Source of the DNA: Lentiprolixibacter aurantiacus
GTDB lineage: Bacteria > Bacteroidota > Bacteroidia > Flavobacteriales > Flavobacteriaceae
Direction of reading: 5' to 3'
NCBI RefSeq assembly: GCF_026241225.1
Contig: NZ_JAPFQP010000001.1
Span: forward strand, 124,001-188,000
DNA: 64,000 nucleotides
Position 1 is the stretch's first letter, and each line of letters begins with the position of its first letter. The notes under the pieces are model-generated. The model worked only from the letters and a program-made list of their open reading frames with translations, was not told where the DNA came from and did not search any database. Shown piece by piece: positions 1 to 9,828 of this stretch. The translations under genes were made by a program, and so were the position numbers.

Positions 1-248
1 AAAGTCCGAAGGGCATCAAGGTATGCCGGCAGGCCCGGGCTAACTGGAAAGAGAAGTTCGATAAGAGGACTAACCCCATGGGCAAGGATTACTACTGGCT
101 TACGGGAGAGTTTGTGTTACTTGACAAGGGTGAGGATACCGATGAGTGGGCACTTGCTAATGGATATATTTCGGTAGTACCTACCCAATTTGATCTGACT
201 GCACACCATGCCATACAGGACGTTAACAACTGGACATTAAATGAATAG
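1..248 (+). CDS. surE: 5'-nucleotidase SurE, 3' end (partial)
   Basis: Only the last 81 codons are in the window, read in the frame starting at base 3 and stopping at TAG 246-248. The translation carries the C-terminal features of SurE nucleoside monophosphatases: a PMGKDYYWLTGE stretch, then DEWALANGYISVVPTQFDLT and a terminal His/Asp-containing helix. SurE is a metal-dependent phosphatase of nucleoside monophosphates. The stop overlaps the start of the next gene at 241 by 8 bases, so the two are probably translationally coupled. The start lies outside the window. Identification is from the tail only but the motif order is distinctive. Confidence 0.88.
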   Translation, partial: SPKGIKVCRQARANWKEKFDKRTNPMGKDYYWLTGEFVLLDKGEDTDEWALANGYISVVPTQFDLTAHHAIQDVNNWTLNE

Positions 249-525
249 AAACAAGGAAACACTTATTGGCTTTGGAGTTGGAGTTATCGCCAATACCATA
301 GGCACTTTGCTTTATATACTGCTCTTTTCGGATCTGGGTATACAGGACACCTGGGAAGTGGCTGTTGAACAGGGACATGTAGGAAGCCTTCTCGCACTGG
401 GTGCTATCCTGAACCTCTTTGCCTTTTTTGGTTTCTTAAAGCTGAGGCGGGACCACCGTGCCCGCGGAGTCTTAATGGCAACAGTACTAACCGCCCTGGT
501 GATCCTTTATTACAAGTTATTTTAG
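241..525 (+). CDS. Small conserved membrane protein between surE and lpxB
   Basis: A 94-residue protein with three hydrophobic segments (about residues 7-29, 47-66 and 76-93) separated by a short acidic loop and a basic cluster (KLRRDHRARG). This predicts an inner-membrane protein with three helices. It overlaps surE by 8 bases and ends one base before lpxB starts, so it is clearly an operon member. I do not recognise a named family. Position next to lpxB suggests, without proving, an envelope role. It is a real gene by spacing and composition. Confidence 0.8.
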   Translation: MNRNKETLIGFGVGVIANTIGTLLYILLFSDLGIQDTWEVAVEQGHVGSLLALGAILNLFAFFGFLKLRRDHRARGVLMATVLTALVILYYKLF

Positions 526-526
526 G

Positions 527-1636
527 ATGAAGTACTACATCATAGCAGGGGAAGCTTCGGGTGATCTGCATGGCTCCAATCTGATCAGGGCCCTGAAGAA
601 GGAAGACCCCAATGCCAATATACGTTGCTGGGGTGGCGACCTCATGGAAGAAGCCGGAGGAACCCTGGCAAGGCATTATAAGGAAATGGCCTTTATGGGA
701 TTTCTGGAGGTGCTCCTGAATCTGGGCACTATCCTGAAAAACATACGCTTTTGCAAAGAGGATATAACCAAATTTTCACCAGATGTTATCATTTTTATAG
801 ACTTCTCTGGGTTTAACCTCCGGATAGCCCAATGGGCTAAAACACAGAATTTTACTACAAATTACTATATCTCACCCCAGGTATGGGCCTCAAGGGCCGG
901 GAGGGTAGAAAAAATAAAAAGAGATATAGACCACATGTATGTTATTCTCCCTTTTGAAACCGAATTCTATGCTCAGAAAGGGATGGAGGTTACCTTTGTG
1001 GGGCACCCGCTTCTGGATGCCATGGAAAACAGGCCTGAAATATCTTCGGAAAGTTTCCGGGAAGCCCATGGCCTTGACCCCAAAAAGCCCGTTATAGCGC
1101 TACTTCCTGGTAGCCGCAAACAGGAGGTTTCCCGTATGCTTGCCATTATGCTGCAAACTTCCGCTGATTATCCGCAGTATCAATTTGTGGTAGCCGGCGC
1201 CCCAGGTCTGGATGCCTCATTTTATAAAGAAATCCTCAAAGACAGCAATGTGACATTGATTAGGAATAAAACCTACGAGTTGCTGAGCATTTCAGAAGCC
1301 GCACTGGTAACCAGCGGTACGGCAACACTGGAAACAGCCCTCATCGGGATTCCGCAGGTGGTTTGCTACAAAGGGAACTGGTTGTCCTATCAAATAGCGA
1401 AAAGACTGATTACCCTCAATTATATCTCCCTGGTTAACCTCATTATGGGAAAAGAAGTTGTTGAGGAGCTTATCCAGTCCGATCTTACCCCAAATAACCT
1501 GAGCGAGTCCCTTAGAAAAATCTTATCCGGGCCCGAACGGGAGCAGCAGATCAAGGACTATCAGGAATTAAAAGAAAAGCTCGGCGGACCGGGTGCAAGT
1601 CGCAAAACTGCAAGGTTAATTCTGGAAAAAATGTAA
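527..1636 (+). CDS. lpxB: Lipid-A-disaccharide synthase
   Basis: A 369-residue GT19 glycosyltransferase that condenses UDP-2,3-diacylglucosamine with lipid X to form the lipid A disaccharide at the inner face of the cytoplasmic membrane. Visible family marks are the N-terminal YYIIAGEASGDLHG (residues 3-16), the YYISPQVWASR segment, VGHPLLD, LLPGSRKQEV and the sugar-nucleotide region around TSGTATLETALIGIPQVVCYK. Length is normal for the family. ATG 527 follows the previous stop by one base. Together with lptC further on, it shows the organism makes lipopolysaccharide. Confidence 0.97.
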   Translation: MKYYIIAGEASGDLHGSNLIRALKKEDPNANIRCWGGDLMEEAGGTLARHYKEMAFMGFLEVLLNLGTILKNIRFCKEDITKFSPDVIIFIDFSGFNLRIAQWAKTQNFTTNYYISPQVWASRAGRVEKIKRDIDHMYVILPFETEFYAQKGMEVTFVGHPLLDAMENRPEISSESFREAHGLDPKKPVIALLPGSRKQEVSRMLAIMLQTSADYPQYQFVVAGAPGLDASFYKEILKDSNVTLIRNKTYELLSISEAALVTSGTATLETALIGIPQVVCYKGNWLSYQIAKRLITLNYISLVNLIMGKEVVEELIQSDLTPNNLSESLRKILSGPEREQQIKDYQELKEKLGGPGASRKTARLILEKM

Positions 1637-1666
1637 TTTTAGCAGTAAAAGGGAGTTATAATTCCT

Positions 1667-2236
1667 GTGATGGTTAGGTATTTAGTACTTGTTTTTGCTG
1701 TATTCTTACTGATTGGCTGTGGCGCCGTAAAAAAGCGCACCACCTATGGCAAATCAAGACAGGTAACCGTAGGTGCCTCTGCCCCGGAGCCTGTATTAAG
1801 CTCGGCACCGGAAGAAATCGAAACTCCCGAAACTACGCTCGATTCCCATACCCTCAAAGCCGAACAAGTAATCAACACAGCCCTTTCCTATTCCGGTGTG
1901 AAGTATAAATATGGGGGGACCACCACGAAAGGAATGGACTGTTCAGGGCTTTTATTTATCTCCTTCTCAAAACATGAAGTAGACCTGCCACGTACCTCCC
2001 ATTTAATGGCTGACCTGGGTCGCAAGATCAGGATCGATGAAGTGGAAAAAGGAGACCTCCTGTTCTTCAAAACAAACTCAAGGGGAAAGCGCATCAACCA
2101 TGTAGGACTGGTGGTTTCGGTTAATGAACAGGAAATTAAATTCATACACGCTACGACCTCCCGGGGGGTTATTGTTTCTTCGCTCCGTGAAGGATTCTGG
2201 AATTACGCATTTGTAAAGGCAACCCGTATCCTTTAG
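1667..2236 (+). CDS. NlpC/P60-family lipoprotein, peptidoglycan endopeptidase
   Basis: A 189-residue C40 peptidase. Residues 1-18 form a lipoprotein signal with lipobox LIGC (Cys18), then a Pro/Thr/Glu-rich linker to about residue 60 and the NlpC/P60 domain. Catalytic Cys92 sits in MDCSG, His145 in NHVGLVV and the third polar residue His161 in HATT, so the triad is complete. It likely cuts stem-peptide bonds at the outer-membrane side of the periplasm. The start can be GTG 1667 or the ATG three bases on at 1670; both give the same leader. It sits one base from comEC in the same operon. Confidence 0.93.
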   Translation: MMVRYLVLVFAVFLLIGCGAVKKRTTYGKSRQVTVGASAPEPVLSSAPEEIETPETTLDSHTLKAEQVINTALSYSGVKYKYGGTTTKGMDCSGLLFISFSKHEVDLPRTSHLMADLGRKIRIDEVEKGDLLFFKTNSRGKRINHVGLVVSVNEQEIKFIHATTSRGVIVSSLREGFWNYAFVKATRIL

Positions 2237-2237
2237 G

Positions 2238-4298
2238 ATGAAGCCAATGAACTTCCTGGCTGTTAAGCTGGCATGCCTGCTTATCCTGGGGATATTGTCA
2301 GGGTACGTGCTGAATATCGGTCCAACTCTTGCAATAGTCACCTCAGCAATAAGTGTAGTGTTACTGGCTATTTCTTTTCTGTTTAGCCGGGGAAAGTCAG
2401 TTCTTTTTGGGATCTGTGCCGCTATCACTACCCTCTCGGCAGGTATATTGAGCTATGCCCTTTCGTCTGAGTTACATCACGAAGGTCATTATAATAATGT
2501 CCATATATCTCAAATGCAACTGTGGCATCTGAAAATTCGTGGAATAGAAAAACCCACACCTTTCAGCAGCGTTTACAGGGCCAGAGTGCTTTCCCTGGAC
2601 CAGAATCCGGCCAGGGGCAGCATACAGTTAAGGATAAAACGCAGCGATTCGGTAAACTTGAATTTGGATGACGAAATCCTGGTCTGGGGCAGCGCCCGAG
2701 AAATTACACCGGCATTAAATCCCTATCAGTGGGATTATGCCCAATACCTGGAAAAACGAAATATCTACCTTCAGCTGCACACTTCATCCCCTTACCTCCA
2801 TACACTAAACTCCTCCCCAAAGACCCTTCGCGGATGGGCATCCGGTTTACGAAAAACTTTATTGAACAAATTGCACGAAACCGGGATCCCGGAACGGGAA
2901 CTAAGCATTGTCAAGGCCATGCTTCTGGGAGAACGAGCCGATGTTTCACCAGAGACCTTCGATGCATACAGAAAAGCAGGGGCCATACATATCCTGGCCA
3001 TTTCAGGCCTTCACGTAGGAATAATACTCCTTTTACTTAGATTTTTACTCCAACCCCTGACCAGGCTTCCTGGTGGCAAACAGGTGGCCCTTACCCTTTC
3101 CGTGATTCTATTATGGGGCTATGCCTTACTAGCCGGATTTGGCCCTTCGGTCATACGGGCAGTAGCTATGTTCTCCTTCCTCGCCTATTCCCTATTCCTT
3201 AACCGTGTTACCCACGGCTACAATACCCTGGCCTTATCACTGCTTTTCCTGCTCCTGCTGATCAACCCGCTGCTGATTTTTGAGGTGGGCTTTCAGATGA
3301 GCTATGCGGCTGTAGGTGGCATTTTATGGATATATCCGGTGCTTGTTCGTAAGTGGCAGCCAAGGGTTCTAATTGCAAAACGAATCTGGCAGGTTGCGGC
3401 TGTTTCACTGTCTGCTCAATTAGGTGTTTTTCCCATAAGCCTATTCTATTTTCATCAGTTCCCCGGTTTGTTTATGGTGTCAAGTTTGGTGGTCATTCCC
3501 TTCCTTGGGCTAATACTGGGAACAGGTTTTGCAGTTAGCCTGCTTGCCTTAATAAATCAGCTGCCGCAATTGCTTGTTGATTTTTACGGCTCCGCTATTT
3601 ACTACCTTAATGAATTTATTGCCTGGATCTCGGGAATGGATTCTTTTCACTTTGAAAACCTCCCCTTCGGACCCCTTGAACTGGCCCTTACTTATCTGTT
3701 AATTTTCTGTTTGATTCGAATGCTTCAGAAACCAGGAGCGAAATGGGTGCGACTAACCCTGGCTTCATTCCTGATGATTCAGCTATGCGGCATTTTTTAT
3801 GCCTGGGATACCGGAAATACCAGTCGCCTCATAATCGGGCATCAATACGGGGATCCAATACTGATCAGCCAAAATGGAAAACAACTTACAACCCATACAT
3901 CGGCAAAAACTATATATCCCCACACACTTAAGAATTATAAACTCGGCGCACGTACCCGGGCGTATAAAGAGTACCCCTTAAAAAACAGCTATGTCATTAA
4001 CGGGGAATCCCTCATCCGCCTGGATAGCAGTTTATTGGTTTTATCTGAAAAGGAAATCGATTATTTATGGCTCACCCACTCGCCGAGGATTAACCTGGAT
4101 CGTTACCTGGCTGCATATTCTCCCAAAAAGATCATAGCAGACGGAAGCAGTCCGCCCTATCTGGTAGACAGATGGCGGCAAAGTGCAAGGTCCAGCAACA
4201 TCCCCTTCCACTATACAGGACGGGATGGTGCTTTTGAGTTCAGGAGTCAGCCTTCGCCTAACGAACGCCGTGCATCAATTTCTTCAACAGTCGATTAA
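2238..4298 (+). CDS. comEC: ComEC/Rec2-family inner-membrane protein
   Basis: A 686-residue polytopic protein: N-terminal membrane pair, a soluble OB-like stretch (about residues 80-190), then the Competence core with the ILAISGLHVGI motif around residue 254 and about eight membrane segments. ComEC forms the channel carrying single-stranded DNA across the cytoplasmic membrane. The C-terminal 170 residues keep only a vestige of a metallo-beta-lactamase fold (YLWLTHSP); no HxHxDH site is present, so the nuclease domain is missing or degenerate. The 3' end overlaps the convergent transporter gene by 41 bases. Confidence 0.9.
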   Translation: MKPMNFLAVKLACLLILGILSGYVLNIGPTLAIVTSAISVVLLAISFLFSRGKSVLFGICAAITTLSAGILSYALSSELHHEGHYNNVHISQMQLWHLKIRGIEKPTPFSSVYRARVLSLDQNPARGSIQLRIKRSDSVNLNLDDEILVWGSAREITPALNPYQWDYAQYLEKRNIYLQLHTSSPYLHTLNSSPKTLRGWASGLRKTLLNKLHETGIPERELSIVKAMLLGERADVSPETFDAYRKAGAIHILAISGLHVGIILLLLRFLLQPLTRLPGGKQVALTLSVILLWGYALLAGFGPSVIRAVAMFSFLAYSLFLNRVTHGYNTLALSLLFLLLLINPLLIFEVGFQMSYAAVGGILWIYPVLVRKWQPRVLIAKRIWQVAAVSLSAQLGVFPISLFYFHQFPGLFMVSSLVVIPFLGLILGTGFAVSLLALINQLPQLLVDFYGSAIYYLNEFIAWISGMDSFHFENLPFGPLELALTYLLIFCLIRMLQKPGAKWVRLTLASFLMIQLCGIFYAWDTGNTSRLIIGHQYGDPILISQNGKQLTTHTSAKTIYPHTLKNYKLGARTRAYKEYPLKNSYVINGESLIRLDSSLLVLSEKEIDYLWLTHSPRINLDRYLAAYSPKKIIADGSSPPYLVDRWRQSARSSNIPFHYTGRDGAFEFRSQPSPNERRASISSTVD

Positions 4299-6024
4299 GC
4301 AATATGGCAACCAAACCCGCCCCAATGGGAGCCAATGTGAAAATCAGGAAAAACACGGTCAGGGAATACTGTTCCGTCACCTTGTCTATGAGACCCCCAA
4401 GAGATCCTGCCAATTTTTGACCAATGGCAATGGCGAGATACCATATACCAAACATGAAGCCAATCATTCTGGCAGGCACTAGTTTACTCAGGTATGAAAG
4501 CCCTACAGGGGAAAGGCATAATTCTCCCATGGTATGGAGCAGATATGCCAGGATTAGGAAAACCATGCTCACCGAAGCCGTTTTGGCTCCCTGGGGTATC
4601 CCCATTGATCCAAATGCCAGTATGGCAAAACCCAGTCCCAACAATATCAAGCCAAGGCCGTATTTCATAGCTGCACTGGGATTGTATTTGCTTTCCCACC
4701 ACCTGGAAAACAAAGGTGCCAGGGTGATGATAAAAAATGAATTGAGGATGGCGAACCAACTGGCTTCAACTTCATTGCCTTCCTGAGAAAATTTATCGAA
4801 TAGCCTCCAGATAACCAGCCCCCAGATGCCAACAAATGCCAGGGCAAGGGTAAGGTTGGAAAATGGAATGCGCTGGTAAGTCTTTTTAAATAACAGGTAA
4901 AGTACCCAGGTAATTACGATAAGAGGCACCGTTGTTAAGAGCGCATCCACTACCTTAAAAATAATGGAAGCCGATCCTATCAAAGTCCGGTTGGTATAGT
5001 CTCTTGCAAACAAAGTCATGGATCCCAGGCTTTGTTCGAATGCCGAGAAAAAGAAAACGGTAAAAATACCGAATATGGCAACAGCAATTATACGGTCTCT
5101 CACCACCCTGGTGTATCGGAACGTCCTGGATATAATCAGGAAAAGAAAAAGTATCAGGGCAATGAGCACAACCACATAGGACCCGTCCAGACCCCCTAAG
5201 CTGAAATTCAAGATATTCTGATCGCTAATCTTGGAAATAGGATCATTAAAGAGGTAGAGTAATCCACCCAGGGCAGATACTACAATAAGGATCTTATCAA
5301 AAAGGGTAAAGGGGTTAAGCCGCTCTGTATCTTCGGACTCGGTTGTTTCTTCAGAAGATTCAACCTCCTCAATCACATTTTTTTCAGGTTTGGCCCCAAC
5401 CTTCCCGAACAGGCTACTGGCCATCCAGAATTGCAGCATACCCAGGAACATAAAAATACCTGCAAGACCAAAACCCCAGGACCAGCCGTAATTCTCTGCC
5501 AGGTATCCACAAAGCATCATACCAAAGAATGCCCCTGCGTTTACCCCCATGTAAAAAATGGTATACGCACCGTCTTTTTTGGATTCCTTGCCTTTGTACA
5601 TTTCGGAGATCACTGAAGTAATATTCGGTTTGAAGAACCCGGTCCCTATTACCAACAATGCTAATCCCAGGTAAAATGACCAGGTCATCTCCAGCGCCAT
5701 GGAAGCATGACCCAGGGTCATAATAAAACAACCAATAATCACAGCGCCCTTGTATCCGGTATACTTGTCCGCAATATGCCCTCCAATAATAGGAGTCAGG
5801 TAGAGCAGGGAAGCGTAGGTGCCAATAAGCGCGAGCGCATTTTCCCTGGGCCACTCCCATCCCGGATTGTCACTGATTAGTGGAGCCGTCAGAAAGAGCA
5901 CCAGCAAAATGCGCATCCCGTAAAAGGAGAAGCGCTCCCACATTTCGGTAAAAAACAAGATCATCAGACCGGCAGGGTGACCCAATACCTTGTCTTTGAA
6001 TAGATTTTCAATATCCGTGTTCAT
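4258..6024 (-). CDS. POT-family proton-coupled oligopeptide transporter (copy 2)
   Basis: A 588-residue major-facilitator protein of the PTR2/POT family, importing di- and tripeptides with protons. The diagnostic ExxER motif of helix 1 is in TEMWERF (Glu27, Glu30, Arg31), and the FYMGVNAGAFFG segment matches the PTR signature region. About 14 hydrophobic helices can be drawn, with a charged acidic loop (EEVESSEETTESEDTE) in mid-protein. It is the last gene of the dpp4-POT-POT operon, 48 bases after its paralogue. The 3' end runs 41 bases into the end of comEC on the other strand. Confidence 0.94.
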   Translation of the reverse strand: MNTDIENLFKDKVLGHPAGLMILFFTEMWERFSFYGMRILLVLFLTAPLISDNPGWEWPRENALALIGTYASLLYLTPIIGGHIADKYTGYKGAVIIGCFIMTLGHASMALEMTWSFYLGLALLVIGTGFFKPNITSVISEMYKGKESKKDGAYTIFYMGVNAGAFFGMMLCGYLAENYGWSWGFGLAGIFMFLGMLQFWMASSLFGKVGAKPEKNVIEEVESSEETTESEDTERLNPFTLFDKILIVVSALGGLLYLFNDPISKISDQNILNFSLGGLDGSYVVVLIALILFLFLIISRTFRYTRVVRDRIIAVAIFGIFTVFFFSAFEQSLGSMTLFARDYTNRTLIGSASIIFKVVDALLTTVPLIVITWVLYLLFKKTYQRIPFSNLTLALAFVGIWGLVIWRLFDKFSQEGNEVEASWFAILNSFFIITLAPLFSRWWESKYNPSAAMKYGLGLILLGLGFAILAFGSMGIPQGAKTASVSMVFLILAYLLHTMGELCLSPVGLSYLSKLVPARMIGFMFGIWYLAIAIGQKLAGSLGGLIDKVTEQYSLTVFFLIFTLAPIGAGLVAILLNRLLKKLMHGVR

Positions 6025-6072
6025 AATTGGCTTATTGGTTGTTTGGTTTGTTCAAAAAAAGTAATCGGACAC

Positions 6073-7641
6073 TTATTCGTCGGCAAGCTCAAAACCTTCC
6101 GTTTCATCGTGTTGAGAACCTTCCAGTTCTTCAGCTCCATGTGTAAGGCGTTTGAGAGGCTTGAGTACCAGGATTACCAGGATCCCGAAGATGGTACAGA
6201 ATACCCCGATCCCGGTAAAAATGGCAAATTCACCAAAATCGGTAGCCGATTCACCGAGCAGGCCGGCCACTTTATTACCAAGTCCTGTAGCCGCAAAGTA
6301 TGCCCCCATCATAAAAGCCATCCACCTGTCTGGTGCCAGTTTGGTAATAAAAGACAAGGCCACAGGCGAAGCACACAATTCTCCCAGCGTGTGGAATAAA
6401 TAGGCCAGAACGAGCCATTGCATTCCAGATTTCTGAATGATCTCCCCGGCAGCGTCATAACTAACTTCCTGGCTGGCAACCGACATGAAGAAGAAACCCC
6501 AGCCCATAATAATTACCCCAATGGCCATCTTAAAAAGGGAAGAAGATTCCCTGTTGCGGTTCTTCCACCAAACCCAGATGCTTCCTACTATAGTGGCAAA
6601 GATGAGGATGAAAAGTGCATTTACGGACTGGAACCAGCTTGCTGGTATTTCAAAACCTCCCAGCATCAGATCCGTTTTTTGTTTGGCATAAACATTCATC
6701 AAGCCCCCGGCCTGTTCGAATGCACCCCAGAAGATAATTATGATAAGGAATGACAAATAAGTGACCAGAATGCGGTCCTTTTCAATCTTGTTTCCATCGT
6801 TGTAGACCACAATACCTACCCCTACTGCGAATGCCAACCCAATGATCAGCAGGCCGTAGGACCAGGACCCCCCAAAAACCCATACCGCTATCCCGGCCAG
6901 AACGGTGACTGTAAATCCGGCAAGGGAATTACTGTGGTTAAAAATGGCTCCTATGAGATTGGTGCTTTCCTTTTTCTCAGTGTCTTCCCTGGTATCTACC
7001 ACCAGGTTCCCAACATGTTTCAGGTAGCGCTGGCCATACCAGTAAGTAAGCTGGCCTAATGCCATTCCAATACCAGCCAGTCCAAATCCGTAATGCCAGC
7101 CTATATTTTCTCCTATGTACCCCACTATTAAAGCTGCAGCAGCTGCACCTAAATTGATCCCCATATAGAAGATATAGAAGCCCATATCTCGCTTGTTCTG
7201 TTCCTTTTTGGGATATAACCCGCCAACCATAGTGGAAATGTTTGGCTTTAGCATTCCAACCCCCATTACAATTAATATCAAACCGGAATAAAATGCCCAG
7301 AGTTGTTCAATTGCCAGGACACTGTGCCCGGCCACAAGCAATAATCCTCCAACGAATACAGATTTGCGCTGACCCAGGAGTTTGTCTGCTATAATCCCAC
7401 CGGGAATAGAAGCCACATAAACAAACATGGTATACCAGCCATACAGGGCGATGGCACTGTCATTAGCCCATCCCAGACCAGGGTTGTCTGCTGCCGTTTC
7501 AGCTACCAGGTAAAGTACTAATATGGCCCGCATTCCATAGTAGGAGAATCGTTCCCACATCTCTGTAAGGAACAGGATATATAAGCCTACAGGATGACCA
7601 AATAATCTTTTATCAATAGGTGATTTTTCTACAATTGCCAT
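6073..7641 (-). CDS. POT-family proton-coupled oligopeptide transporter (copy 1)
   Basis: A 522-residue POT transporter, paralogous to the gene downstream of it. The same ExxER motif is present (Glu27, Glu30, Arg31 in TEMWERFSYYGMR) and the FYIFYMGINLGAAAA signature follows. It has the usual 12-14 membrane helices and an acidic C-terminal tail (EELEGSQHDETEGFELADE). It begins 21 bases after the end of the DPP IV gene, so the dipeptides released by that enzyme are the obvious substrate. Two distinct carriers in one operon suggest different peptide specificities; that last point is inference. Confidence 0.94.
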   Translation of the reverse strand: MAIVEKSPIDKRLFGHPVGLYILFLTEMWERFSYYGMRAILVLYLVAETAADNPGLGWANDSAIALYGWYTMFVYVASIPGGIIADKLLGQRKSVFVGGLLLVAGHSVLAIEQLWAFYSGLILIVMGVGMLKPNISTMVGGLYPKKEQNKRDMGFYIFYMGINLGAAAAALIVGYIGENIGWHYGFGLAGIGMALGQLTYWYGQRYLKHVGNLVVDTREDTEKKESTNLIGAIFNHSNSLAGFTVTVLAGIAVWVFGGSWSYGLLIIGLAFAVGVGIVVYNDGNKIEKDRILVTYLSFLIIIIFWGAFEQAGGLMNVYAKQKTDLMLGGFEIPASWFQSVNALFILIFATIVGSIWVWWKNRNRESSSLFKMAIGVIIMGWGFFFMSVASQEVSYDAAGEIIQKSGMQWLVLAYLFHTLGELCASPVALSFITKLAPDRWMAFMMGAYFAATGLGNKVAGLLGESATDFGEFAIFTGIGVFCTIFGILVILVLKPLKRLTHGAEELEGSQHDETEGFELADE

Positions 7642-7662
7642 AATGGTTACGGGTTGGTTTTT

Positions 7663-9828
7663 CTATAAGTTTTCTTTGATGAATTTTGTCATTTTGGTGA
7701 AGAGGTGCAAACTGGTATTGCCTCCGTATATTCCGTGATTTTTATCTGGATAAATGGCCCAGTCAAATGGTTTGTTTGCCTGGATCAATGCTTCTACCAT
7801 CCGCATCGTGTTCTGCACATGCACATTGTCGTCCCCAGAGCCATGTATGAGCAGGTACTTTCCCTTCAGCAATTCCGGGTAGTTAAATGGCGAATTATCG
7901 TCATAACCTGAAGGGTTTTCCTGGGGAGTGCGAAGGAAGCGCTCTGTATAGATGGTATCATAAAAACGCCAGCTGGTTACCGGAGCCACGGCAATAGCCA
8001 TTTCAAAAGTGTCATTGCCTTTTAGCAGGCAGTTTGTGGACATATGACCGCCAAAGCTCCAGCCCCAAATGCCGGTCCGGTCAGGGTCTATAAAGGGCAG
8101 TTCACTCAGTTTTTTAGCCGCCGCGATCTGATCTTCGGTTTCCAGTTTTACCAGGTTGAGATAGGTCACCTTTTTAAAATCACGCCCTTTAAAGCCGGTA
8201 CCACGACCATCTACGCAGGCAATTATATAACCATCCTGTGCCAGCATCTGGTGCCAGTAATCCCTGCTCCCCATCCAACGATTGGCCACCTGCTGAGATC
8301 CTGGTCCACTGTACTGGAACATCAGCATGGGGTATTTTTTACCAGGGTCAAAATCAAGGGGCCGGATCATGTACATATTGAGATCGTTGCCATTGATTTT
8401 TAGGGTACTGAATTCCTTGGGTGAAATCTGGTATCCTTTAAGCTTGGAAAGCAAACTCTCGTTATCCTTTATTTCCTTGACTACTTTCCCACTGGATCCA
8501 AGATTCAGTGTGTACCGGGGTGGTGTAGTAGCACTTGAATAGCTATGGATAAAGTAACTGAAGTCTGCACTGAAATCCGCAGCATTGGTGCCGGGGTCAG
8601 CCGCAAGCGATTGTTTGCCCTTTCCATTCTTTTTCACACTGTACACCCCGCGGTTTATGGATCCATTTTCTGTGGACTGGTAGAAAATACGTTTACTTTT
8701 CCTGTCGTATCCGTAATAGCGGGTTACCTCCCACGGACCTTTGGTTAACTGCTGTAGCTGATCCCCATTACTGGCATGAAGGTACAAATGATTATAACCA
8801 TCCTTTTCGCTGGACCAGATAAAACTGTCGTCCGAAAGAAAGGTGAGGTCATCCGTAACGTCCACGTATGCAGCGTCTTTTTCCTCCAGGATAACAGTGA
8901 CTTCATTTGTTTCCACATCCACCCTGTGCAGTTTCAGGTTGTTCTGTTGTCTGTTAAGGGTCTGCACGCTCAGGTGCCTGGGATTATTCATCCATTTCAT
9001 CCTGGGAATATAGTAGGCATCTCCCAGGGAAACCTGAGATGTTTTACCGGAATCCACATCATACATATGCAAAGTCACGATGGCGTTATTCTCACCAGCC
9101 TTGGGATATTTGAAACGGTGTTGTTGAGGGTAGAGGGAGGTTCCGTACACATCCATGGAAAACTCGGGCACCTCAGTCTCATCAAAGCGCAGAAATGCGA
9201 TCTTACTGCCGTCGGAATTCCAGGCATAGGCTTTTACAAAAGAAAATTCTTCCTCATACACCCAGTCGGTAACCCCATTGATAATAGCATTAGTTTTTCC
9301 ATCGTCCGTAAGTTGTCTGGTACTCTTATCTTCCAGATCAAAAACGTATAAATTGTTTTCGTAGACATAGGCTACTTTACTCCCGTCCGGGGAATAGGCA
9401 GGTTCCTGAATCTTCCTTTCTGATATTTTCACCACATTCCCGGTATTCCGGTCGAAGCTGTAATAGATCCCCCGTCGCGAACGCCGGTAAATGCGTTCAA
9501 TATCCGTGGCCAGCAGAAGCTTTTGCTCATCCTTGCTGAAGGTATACCGGCTGAACTCGTTTACCTGTGGAAGCATACTCGTGGAGACCAGTGTTGCAGT
9601 CTTCTCCTGTGTCAGGTAGTTGTATTGATCCACGGATACAGTTCGGTTACCGGGATTATTACCAAGTACAGTGTAGTGCTTTCCATCCTGCATGGAATGG
9701 AGAGCGCTCAACCCTTGAGTCCTAAAGGTTCCGTTCCAAATTTCTTCTAGGGATACTTGCTTCTGTTGAGCAGTTGCGAAAGGTAAGGTCCCGATGAAAA
9801 ATAGAAGGGACCAGCATAATTTATTCAT
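7663..9828 (-). CDS. Dipeptidyl peptidase IV (S9 family)
   Basis: A 721-residue secreted serine exopeptidase releasing N-terminal dipeptides, typically X-Pro. A Sec signal (cleavage after about residue 20, ATAQQ) leads to an eight-bladed propeller and a C-terminal alpha/beta-hydrolase domain. Catalytic Ser591 is in GWSFGG, Asp666 or Asp667 in HGSGDDNVH and His698 in DKNHG. The Glu pair that holds the substrate amino terminus is in DWVYEEEF (residues 188-195), supporting DPP IV rather than another S9 peptidase. First gene of an operon with two peptide transporters. Confidence 0.95.
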   Translation of the reverse strand: MNKLCWSLLFFIGTLPFATAQQKQVSLEEIWNGTFRTQGLSALHSMQDGKHYTVLGNNPGNRTVSVDQYNYLTQEKTATLVSTSMLPQVNEFSRYTFSKDEQKLLLATDIERIYRRSRRGIYYSFDRNTGNVVKISERKIQEPAYSPDGSKVAYVYENNLYVFDLEDKSTRQLTDDGKTNAIINGVTDWVYEEEFSFVKAYAWNSDGSKIAFLRFDETEVPEFSMDVYGTSLYPQQHRFKYPKAGENNAIVTLHMYDVDSGKTSQVSLGDAYYIPRMKWMNNPRHLSVQTLNRQQNNLKLHRVDVETNEVTVILEEKDAAYVDVTDDLTFLSDDSFIWSSEKDGYNHLYLHASNGDQLQQLTKGPWEVTRYYGYDRKSKRIFYQSTENGSINRGVYSVKKNGKGKQSLAADPGTNAADFSADFSYFIHSYSSATTPPRYTLNLGSSGKVVKEIKDNESLLSKLKGYQISPKEFSTLKINGNDLNMYMIRPLDFDPGKKYPMLMFQYSGPGSQQVANRWMGSRDYWHQMLAQDGYIIACVDGRGTGFKGRDFKKVTYLNLVKLETEDQIAAAKKLSELPFIDPDRTGIWGWSFGGHMSTNCLLKGNDTFEMAIAVAPVTSWRFYDTIYTERFLRTPQENPSGYDDNSPFNYPELLKGKYLLIHGSGDDNVHVQNTMRMVEALIQANKPFDWAIYPDKNHGIYGGNTSLHLFTKMTKFIKENL

